Positions 19,777 through 26,229 of a stretch of 26,229 nucleotides of DNA are shown piece after piece. The stretch covers positions 1 to 26,229 of the forward strand of contig JAWQRM010000222.1 in assembly GCA_033557675.1 (NCBI GenBank). Direction: 5' to 3'. This stretch comes from Coptodactyla brooksi. Lineage: Eukaryota > Arthropoda > Insecta > Coleoptera > Scarabaeidae. Below the pieces are notes generated by a model. It did no database searches. It saw only the letters and a list, made by a program, of their open reading frames with translations, and was not told the DNA's origin. The translations under genes were made by a program, and so were the position numbers. Every line of letters starts with the position of its first letter. Positions within the stretch are counted from its first letter, which is position 1.

Positions 19777-19818
19777 CTCGATTCACGTTTCGCTAACCAA
19801 GTTAGCATCATCAGGAGC
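19777..19818 (-). ncRNA. Hammerhead ribozyme-like motif, copy 2 (best core)
   Basis: On the minus strand: GCTC, CTGATGA (19814-19808), T, GCTAAC-TTG-GTTAGC (19806-19792, a perfect 6-bp stem II), GAAAC (19791-19787), GTGA loop, ATC (19782-19780), GAG. All invariant core bases are present, including U16.1 and C17. Stem I starts with CTC/GAG. The one defect is in the minimal stem III, where position 16.2 is A instead of the G that would pair with C15.2. Cleavage would fall after 19780 (minus strand). This two-pair stem III is typical of the minimal type I hammerheads of mobile retroelements. Confidence 0.78.
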
Positions 19819-19940
19819 GATGAAAGACTAACTACTAAGTGATATAAGATGTTATATGTGAAGGTAGTAAAAGGTGACGATCAATTAAGAAGCAACGACT
19901 TAGTTGCTTCTACAGAAGGCAAACTTCCAGCCGCGCCTTC

Positions 19941-20249
19941 TTTGCACGCTTGCACCAGAGATGATTTTCAGTAAATGTATGGTTCGACATCGTAGGAGAC
20001 CACCTCGTCGGACCGTACTTGTTGTCCAAACGTCTGTCAGGTGCAAACTATCTGTTCTTCCTTCAGCAAGTATTGCCGCAGCTGTTGCGTTTTTCCATGT
20101 GGTTTCAGTATGATGGGGCCCCCGCCCATTACTGTTGGGAAAGTCCGGAACACGCCCGGTATTTCGCGTTTAACGTTCGATCTTCAATACGCTGGAAATG
20201 TGAGGCTTGCCTCATAGCCCGGGATCGTAATGTCGAACACCTACTTTGA
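19941..20249 (+). pseudogene. Mariner-family transposase relic (third lineage)
   Basis: In frame: HQR-stop-FSVNVWFDIVGDHLVGPYLL (~19956-20024), SKRLSGANYLFFLQQVLPQLL, then MWFQYDGAPAHY with the second catalytic Asp (~20095-20130), and after an internal deletion VEACL-like CEACL and the family terminus EHLL before a stop at 20247-20249. About ten residues are missing between QLLR and MWFQ. The block with the third Asp is deleted. It belongs to a different mariner lineage from 18.1 kb and from the 7/21-kb pair (GAPAHY and a C-terminal EHLL). Confidence 0.85.
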
Positions 20250-20776
20250 TGACGATCGGTGTCTCTTTAACGGTCGTTTTTCTTCGTTTTTTGTTGTACT
20301 GAGAATAATAAACATGTTTCCTCCTCTTATTCGTGTCATGTCTTTCTTGTGTTTTGTGTCTAACCTCAAATAAGCGATATCTCCTGCAGCTCGCAAATAT
20401 GGTAATTCGTAACAAAATAGAACTTGTTTGCTTGTTCGGATAAGAACAGTTGTATATAACAAATTTTAGCCCCTTGAGACGAATGTTTTACTACCAATCT
20501 TACAAGCTTAAAATTATTTTCTAATAATATGCTTATATCATTTTCATAAATATTAATTAAAAAAAAGTGCACGTGTTACTTTCACAAAATAACCTTGTAC
20601 GTCATATTTTCATACCAATTGTCAAATTGGATACATAACACTTTTTGCATAATACGAATAAGATTTTTATAGGTGTGGGACATCGAAATATGAGTATTGA
20701 CTAAGAATGAGAAGAAAATAATATGTGCTGCAGAGATTAAGTATCTTCGAAGAAATACCGTGCTGGAAAATACATC
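20250..20776. other. Probable mariner 3' tail, then AT-rich DNA
   Basis: 20250-20440 looks like the untranslated tail of the preceding transposase, with AATAAA near 20306. No terminal inverted repeat could be confirmed because the 5' end of that element is missing. From about 20460 to 20776 I see nothing. Confidence 0.4.
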
Positions 20777-20789
20777 TTGTCGCATAGGG

Positions 20790-21372
20790 GTATCATATCA
20801 TCGCCTGATTGGCGGACGAGTCGGGTGATCCCGGAAATCGCACGACAATTAGCGAATCGTGCACTTACCTCGACAGCTTTGACGAACGCATATTTCAACC
20901 GTTTTTACAACCGCCGAGAGAGTTCAAATTATCAGGTGGTATTTGAGCGGCAATCCTTTGGTAGAAGTTGTAAATTTATTCGCAGTTGCTTTCGAAAATC
21001 GTCTAATTACATCGCGTTAATTTGTGCGACAGGTTGTCGCCAACGTCACTTGAAATTTGAATGAGATCATAATAATGATTATTTAAGCTTATCAAACTAT
21101 TACACCAGAAATACTTATGAGGAGTATATAGGTAATAATACTGAGGAGAAATTTCTACGACAGGTTAGGGTATTGTTTGGCGAAATAGGAGGCATCTTTG
21201 AATTAGGAAGAATCTTTCATTTAGTTTTATTCTTAAATATTAGAATTATTTTATTTTAAAATGACCTTTTATTTGAGTAAGAATGAAATTTTTGTTTGTT
21301 CGTCGAACTTAAACGTTCTAAAAGAGATGAATGAATATTTATTGATGGTAGTTAAAAACAAGTGCACGCAAG
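20790..21372 (+). pseudogene. Mariner-family relic, copy 2 (sister of 6.6-7.7 kb)
   Basis: 20800-21065 matches the reverse complement of copy 1 around 7430-7670 (shared GATCCCG(A/G)A(A/G)ATCGCACGACAATTAGCGA in pieces, and TTTTACAACCGCCGA). From about 21075 it jumps to the C-terminus and tail, matching 6641-6900: GAGAAATTTCT, CGACAGGTT, GTATTGTTTGG, AGGAGGCA, ending around TTAAAAACAAG. The encoded ends read IARQLANR and EEKFLRQVRVLFGEI. The whole middle, with the catalytic core, is deleted, and a one-base deletion disrupts the C-terminal frame. Confidence 0.82.
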
Positions 21373-21530
21373 ACGAATTCAACCAGACATGAGTACATAC
21401 TCCCATGACATTAGAAGTCTTACTAAGGACTCGCGCCGTAGATCAAGCGAGCTCGTGAAGTAGAGGGGGGTCACGGGCTTGTGGTGGGAGTGTTATGTGA
21501 ATCTCGTATGAGACAAGTAAGATTTTCTCA

Positions 21531-21635
21531 CACGCTATACAGATAAGGAGTAGCTTAAAAGCGAATGCAATAGGCAACGAAATAGAGGAAAAACATTTGC
21601 GGTGGTTTAGACGGATGTTCCGGATAGATGGATAG
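21531..21635 (+). pseudogene. Non-LTR retrotransposon C-terminal fragment
   Basis: The frame reads IQIRSSLKANAIGNEIEEKH and LRWFRRMFRIDG before a stop at 21633. The pattern I(R/r)..L...I...IE..RLRW.GH..RM is typical of the region downstream of the reverse transcriptase in many insect non-LTR elements. The usual GH is RR here. Only about 35 residues survive, so the clade cannot be named. Confidence 0.5.
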
Positions 21636-21639
21636 AGGA

Positions 21640-22400
21640 AAGATGTGTAATACATAAAAATTTCACAGTAAAAATATGAAAAAAAGAAGTAAAAGATTAT
21701 GTAAAATCTTGTAAAAGTACAAGTATAAGTGAACCTTAATACAATTAATCCTTACGGTGGGTCGTCAAAGAACTCATAGATACCATAAAAGGCCTTTTAA
21801 AGGTACTTTTTAAATTGTTTGAGGGCAAAATATCTTTAAAGATCTTTTTATTTGGACGTGTGGTAGTTGCCATAATATTCTACAACTCTAATGACCTTCA
21901 CTTGTAAGCAAATAAAAAAGACAGAGGAATGACCCCAACTCAATAAACCATAAGTTACTTTGCGTTGAAACAATGAATAATAAACGACTTTAACAACACT
22001 AATCGACTCCACAAACGTCGTAACAGAAAAGTTGATGAACACAAATAAGACGGTACTCGCTCTGTGCATGCCAAGTAAACTCCGCTCTCGAAATAAATAA
22101 CTAAAAACTTGGTTGATTGCCTAGCGTGCTTATTACGTCTAATCACAAAAGTTAACTGCCTTGTCGTGATCTAATGGAACTAAAGTAGAATTTTTGAAGT
22201 AGAACAAATGTAAGTTCAGTTCGTCTTATTTGTTATTACATATATACATACATCGCTTACCTATGTTTTGTTTGTTGTATAGCTATCAAACATTATATAC
22301 ACTAAGTTCCGAAACTGTTTAATGGCTATTATTGTGCACTACATAGTAATACAATTCTGTTGAATTCGATAGTTATAACACAAAGAAAGAATAAATGACA
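21640..22400. other. No gene recognised
   Basis: AT-rich DNA. A perfect 12-bp palindrome AAAAGGCCTTTT lies at 21787-21798. Short open frames on both strands show no motif. Confidence 0.45.
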
Positions 22401-22449
22401 GTTAACTATGAGCGGTACTGACAAATGACTATGAAATGCAACCAACAAC

Positions 22450-22658
22450 CTATTTCCACGGTTTGCTTTGAACTTGAGGCATCCGGTCCTGTTACTGCAC
22501 AATTTGTACATAATATAAAATCGATTGGCCCACATAACAACTGTACCAATAGTATTTGACTGTTGTAAAATATTTTTGAACAAGCACTGTGACAAATTGC
22601 CTTCTGTATACAATGTAAGGGCAAAGGCAATACTTTGTTCTTGTTTTAAGGGTTCCAC
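22450..22658 (-). pseudogene. Possible transposase N-terminal helix-turn-helix fragment
   Basis: The minus frame starts MEPLKQEQSIAFALTLYTEG and continues with FKNILQQSNTIGTVVMWANRF and NRTGCLKFKANRGNR. The spacing resembles the N-terminal helix-turn-helix of insect mariner-like transposases, Q.aFal.lY...n.......F........ti..Wv..F...Gs..k.k..GR. The match rests on a loose pattern; it could be chance. The rest of the 109-codon frame (to 22329) shows nothing. Confidence 0.3.
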
Positions 22659-22759
22659 CCTTTTCGGTTATGGCACGAGAGACCTCTTTATATAATTTTG
22701 TGAATGACAACTGTTTATTCCCTGATCTAGTACTAGTATGTAGCAAACTATTTCGTCAA

Positions 22760-23640
22760 TGAGGGAATTTAATTAAAATAATCGGTCCGCATTAGTGTAC
22801 ACTATCAAACCCATAAAATTAAAAATAGCACGCAGCTGGATGCCGCCAAGCTTATATTTTTTTAATAAAGTTGAAAGCTTGGTAACAGCACTCGACCGAA
22901 TAGAATTGAATTAAATGAAATTTTATAGCCAATTCCCAGAAATAGATTACCGGAATGAAAAACAATGTGCAAAATACGAATATATGAGTGATTTTTGTGA
23001 AGCCGTTCGTTAAGAACGCAATTGTTAATTGATATTATTTTCGAGCTATAAACGGTCAGTATTTTCTAATGCAGCGACAAAATGCGATAAAATAGTAAGA
23101 AACTAACAAATGTGGAGTAGAGGGAAAATAAGACGATCTCTTCGCTTGCGTAAAATTGTCTTATTACCACGCCATCTAGGGCCTGAGGGCGATGAATAAT
23201 TTAGCGCACGAGAATGAAATTCCGGCGACAATATTTGCGGCGTCATATTACGCTCATTACAGAGTAATTTCTAATTTGGCGAGCGCTCATATCAAAAGGT
23301 AAGCGTGGGTGCGACCGAGATAGAGGAATAAACTACAAGGATGAACGTAGTACGGAAGCTGAGACGATGCAAATTTACAAAACAAAGCTGGTCTCTCGCA
23401 GAATCGGTGTTCTTGGTTCTCAGTTACAGCTTAAAAATATGCAACCAAAGTAACAACAAGGCAGTAGTGCAAGAAAAGTCAGTACCAATAAGAATACTTT
23501 GATTAGAGTATTTCCAATGTATAGCGAGGCAATTATTGTCTTACATTTGCGCATGGTCAGTGACAAAGAATCAGAAAGCAACGAGAAATCGTTGAATTAA
23601 AGATCTCATTCCAATAAGGTTATACTTTTGGCTTCAATAC
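22760..23640. other. No gene recognised
   Basis: No open frame of note, no terminal repeats, no RNA gene seen. A GC-richer island around 23150-23400 has slightly more CpG than its surroundings. Confidence 0.45.
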
Positions 23641-23649
23641 AAAATTTAA

Positions 23650-23688
23650 CAATTATCACCATTACACCAAAACTTGAAAATAATTGCT
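23650..23688 (-). repeat. Inverted tail of the hammerhead-bearing repeat
   Basis: Read on the minus strand, GCAATTATTTTCAAGTTTTG followed by GTGTAATGGTGATAATTG matches the segment just downstream of the hammerheads at 17940-17978 (+) and 19742-19775 (-). Here it lies about 50 bp upstream of hammerhead copy 3 and in the opposite orientation, so a second, core-deleted copy is joined head to head with copy 3. Confidence 0.65.
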
Positions 23689-23721
23689 TACGCAATCGAA
23701 AGACTATATTCATTTCTTATT

Positions 23722-23784
23722 AAGTCTTTCATAGTTCCTAATGATGCTAACTTGGTTAGCGAAACTAGTGTCGAGCAGGTACTT
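23722..23784 (+). ncRNA. Hammerhead ribozyme-like motif, copy 3
   Basis: CTAATGA at 23738-23744 replaces CTGATGA. Then T, GCTAAC-TTG-GTTAGC (23746-23760, perfect stem II), GAAAC (23761-23765), loop TAGT, and GTC (23770-23772), which gives A15.1-U16.1 and C15.2-G16.2 in stem III and the classic GUC cleavage triplet. Stem I pairs GTTC (23734-23737) with GAGC (23773-23776), and further out AAGT (23722-23725) with ACTT (23781-23784) beyond an internal loop. The G5-to-A change in the core is expected to abolish catalysis. Confidence 0.75.
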
Positions 23785-24017
23785 TCAAGTGCTCACCCTG
23801 CATAACCTTGTCATTTGCAATTTGTCAAAGCAATAACATTGTAAATACTGAACCATTGCCGTGCGTTGTATCATGCAAATTTTCCATTATGATTTGCTTG
23901 CTTTGTGATTGAACATCAGTATTTTTTCATTACTTTCCATCGTGTGCATTGCTACCTTCCGTAAATTGTGTAAAATAACAACAACAAGTAAATGATCACA
24001 ATCAAAACTTTAAATTA

Positions 24018-24409
24018 ATGTGACATTTACTGAAGAACAGCGTAAGTTCTTATTAGAAGTTTATTTCCGAAGCGGAGAACATGATGGATTGTGGCAATAC
24101 AGTTTTCACTCTTGTTTTAATCAATTCTTGATTGAATTTCCCAATGAACAACTGGTTTGAGTGGTTGATCTATCGTACTTACGCAAGACGTTGTGGATAA
24201 TATTCAAGCCAGGTTAGAGGCGAGTTCAACAAAACCTTTAAGGTAATTCTCAGTTCAACAACAGGTAATAGGTAAGTACTTAAAACCATTGTAATATTTT
24301 GAATTAATATGGTTCCTGCAGCAAAGCGGCGCTAAAGGTGCTTCATATGTGTTCATACAGAATTACGCCAGCTCAAGAATTATTAAATAAAATAATTACA
24401 CACAAATAG
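24018..24409 (+). pseudogene. Mariner-like transposase N-terminal relic with intron-like gap
   Basis: After ATG at 24018 a 2-bp insertion shifts the frame. The protein then reads VTFTEEQRKFLLEVYFRSGE and QFLIEFPNEQL to a stop near 24160. In another frame QDVVDNIQARLEASSTKPLR follows (24184-24243), and after a gap CSKAALKVLHM, SYRITPAQELL (24317-24390). These three blocks are, in order, the helix-turn-helix, linker and second DNA-binding block of a common insect mariner-like transposase group. The 50 bp between blocks two and three begin GTAAGT (24272) and end CTGCAG (24321). The DDE domain is absent. Confidence 0.65.
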
Positions 24410-25300
24410 TGTATATAGTGTAATACACACAAATATCTACTCATTAGTAAATTACTAATTTAAGAAAATTATTGCTTCTTTACATATTTAGAAAAAATCC
24501 AATCAAGCAAAATGATCGGTTCAAGATTAACTGAAATATGTAAAGCTAATTGTATCAGAAAATATTGTCTAACAATAATTCCTTAACATCTGTATGAGAG
24601 ATTTTTTTTAAAATCTGGTAGTTATTACTAATAACTATTTAAATAATTGTATAGTTATACAAACTAATTAAATAAATGCATCCCGATAATTGATCATATT
24701 ACTGCATCATATTACCCTTAATATTGACGTTTAGTGGGTATACTAAAATAATAATAAAGTAAATATTTATTTAGTATATTACTTCACTATAAACTATAAT
24801 AGATACATTTAAAAATGTTTTTTTAATGTCTTTTGAAATGTTTGATCAAGTATTATCGCCTCATTTATCACTATATCGAATCCCCTTGTGTGATAATAAT
24901 ATGCAAGGCGAGAAATTTCTCCCAGAGCAAAGTGCGAGACGAGAAATTGCCAGTTCTATCCTAGCAACCTTGCTTGCCTGGTGAGAGGTTCGTTGTTTTG
25001 GTCTTAGATAAGTGAGCAATAAACACAACATCACGCTCAACACATTTCCTAGCGGAGCTTCATAATCAGTCTCAATGTGCATATAGCTAATTAAGTGTTA
25101 TGCATGATTTGGATCAGACTGTACATAAAGTACGATTTGAAAAAACGGGATGAAGTATTTTCATATAGCTGTGAAAGAATTAAGTTAGATCCGCGTATTA
25201 GATAAAAATAAATCACTTTTATGATATCCGCTTTCTGCGGAATTGCGAAAATAAGAGATCATTAAGTGTTTACAGCATAGAGTTGGTGAATTTCTTTTAT
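24410..25300. other. AT-rich DNA; weak LTR-like patch
   Basis: No gene recognised. Between about 24890 and 25050 the composition rises, AATAAA occurs at 25018-25023, and the segment could be bounded by TGT...ACA, reminiscent of a solo LTR. I found no matching target-site duplication, so I do not call one. Confidence 0.3.
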
Positions 25301-25918
25301 TCTTATGTTTCCCAAACAGTACCAAGGAGTAACCAGAAAAAATGAGCTGAAAAGAAAAGTTGAATCTTGCAATGTTCATAATGTAAACCGTCAGTGTGCT
25401 TTAATTTTGTACTTAAAAGTTAAAACTAGAAAATATACATCGTACATGACTTTCTCTTACCTTACCTCTGGTTTAAATACAAAAAAATACTGTAAAAAAA
25501 TTCCCATTCGTACCTGTCATCTTCTTCCAAAATTGTCCAAAGAAGTGGACCTGAAGTCTTATAAGGACTTTAAAAATATCATAATATAGAGGGTGTGCCA
25601 TTTAAAAATATGAAATTGGATAGTTTTTAGAATAAACCGAATACCGTGTATATTCGAACACTATTTCAAATTGTGAACAGTTCGATGTCATGCAACCATT
25701 ATTCGATTTTTTTTCTAAAGGGAGCAATACCCAAGATTAAGAACGAAATACCTTCTTTCCCCATAGGACTGTATTTTTACCAATTATGCTTATAACTCGA
25801 GAACTGTTGATTTTAAGCACGTGCTATCCTTATAGTTTTTTACTCACAATTTTATGTAGATTATAAAAATACATTTTGTTACAAAAAGTTCTAAAAAAAT
25901 AAAAAAAATGTTACGTTA
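25301..25918. other. No gene recognised; one 94-codon open frame
   Basis: The plus frame 25305-25589 encodes a basic, lysine-rich polypeptide (KKIPIRTCHLLPKLSKEVDL is its most protein-like part) without a known domain. The GAGGGTGTGCCATTTAAAAA stretch just after its stop resembles a transposon end, but no inverted partner was found. Confidence 0.35.
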
Positions 25919-25945
25919 AGTCCATCAACTATATGTTGATGGACT
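25919..25945. repeat. Perfect 11-bp hairpin
   Basis: AGTCCATCAAC (25919-25929) pairs exactly with GTTGATGGACT (25935-25945) around TATAT. No T-run or coding neighbour suggests a function. Confidence 0.75.
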
Positions 25946-26050
25946 ATACTACATTTTTTACGAAATTCTTATTGCCACCAGATTATAGTAATTAGCTTTT
26001 ATGTAAAGTATTGTTTTAATTAGTCTAATGTGGCAATAATTAAACGACTT

Positions 26051-26099
26051 ACAGACTGACTGACCGACGGACAGACGGACGGACGGACGGACGGAGGAG
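26051..26099 (+). repeat. GACG-type microsatellite
   Basis: ACAGACTGACTGACCGACGG passes into an uninterrupted GGAC/GACG tetranucleotide run. The gradual change from GACT to GACG units suggests expansion from a degenerate seed; tracts like this often mark the end of an interspersed repeat. Confidence 0.85.
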
Positions 26100-26229
26100 T
26101 AAAATACATTATTTTGATAGAAGCTTTGGAATACATTTTTGGATCATTCTTGTTCTCTTTATAGTAGATAATTCCATATCTAGGCATACAGGAGGAAACA
26201 CCATTCGGAAATATTCCTTTGTATTTAAA

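Noticed and set aside
24890..25050. Solo LTR (TGT...ACA with AATAAA)
   Set aside because: No target-site duplication and no second LTR or internal sequence found in the window.
1..26229. CRISPR array, bacterial operon or prophage
   Set aside because: No regularly spaced repeats, no Shine-Dalgarno-linked genes; all coding traces are eukaryotic transposon relics.

Overview
The window looks like intergenic or intronic DNA from an arthropod nuclear genome, most likely an insect. It is AT-rich, has no recognisable host exon, no rRNA or tRNA gene and no bacterial-type gene organisation. It is packed with decayed transposable elements: piggyBac, several mariner/Tc1 lineages, a pogo-like fragment, Ty1/copia, non-LTR and possibly Penelope-like. 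CpG is not strongly depleted, which would fit a hymenopteran, but that is only inference.

Layout. 0.9-2.1 kb: a diverged copy of a GC-richer repeat that recurs as a tandem pair at 11.8-13.6 kb. 2.80-5.58 kb: one complete piggyBac-like element, with TTAA duplications, terminal inverted repeats and a broken transposase; a 184-bp hairpin MITE sits inside it. 6.64-7.69 kb (minus): a mariner-family relic whose sister copy lies at 20.80-21.37 kb (plus). 8.20-9.11 kb (minus) and 15.03-17.74 kb (plus): a large inverted pair of one repeat; the right copy is split by a 1.86-kb foldback element with ~0.67-kb inverted arms and a CENP-B/pogo-like helix-turn-helix fragment in its centre. 9.57-11.71 kb: a GIY-YIG-like fragment, a 355-bp Tc1/mariner-like element with TIRs, and a copia gag-protease-integrase relic. 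11.82-14.09 kb: the tandem ~867-bp repeat, one unit with a clear TATA box, then a GC-rich conserved segment. 14.93-20.25 kb: fragments of at least three mariner transposases. 21.5 kb: a probable non-LTR retrotransposon tail. 22.4 and 24.0-24.4 kb: N-terminal helix-turn-helix transposase relics. 25.9-26.1 kb: a hairpin and a GACG microsatellite.

The most interesting signal is RNA-level. Three dispersed copies, at 17.9 kb (+), 19.8 kb (-) and 23.7 kb (+), of a short repeat carry the hammerhead-ribozyme core: CTGATGA, a 6-bp stem II closed by TTG, GAAA, a minimal stem III, a UC cleavage site and a closing stem I. Each copy has different damage, so an active ancestor can be inferred. Hammerheads of this minimal type are known from Penelope-like elements and retrozymes, and the window also holds a possible GIY-YIG fragment.

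Nothing here forms a working gene system. Every coding relic has stops, frameshifts, or missing catalytic residues, so the window records successive insertion, nesting and decay. All family assignments come from reading motifs by eye; no database search was run.
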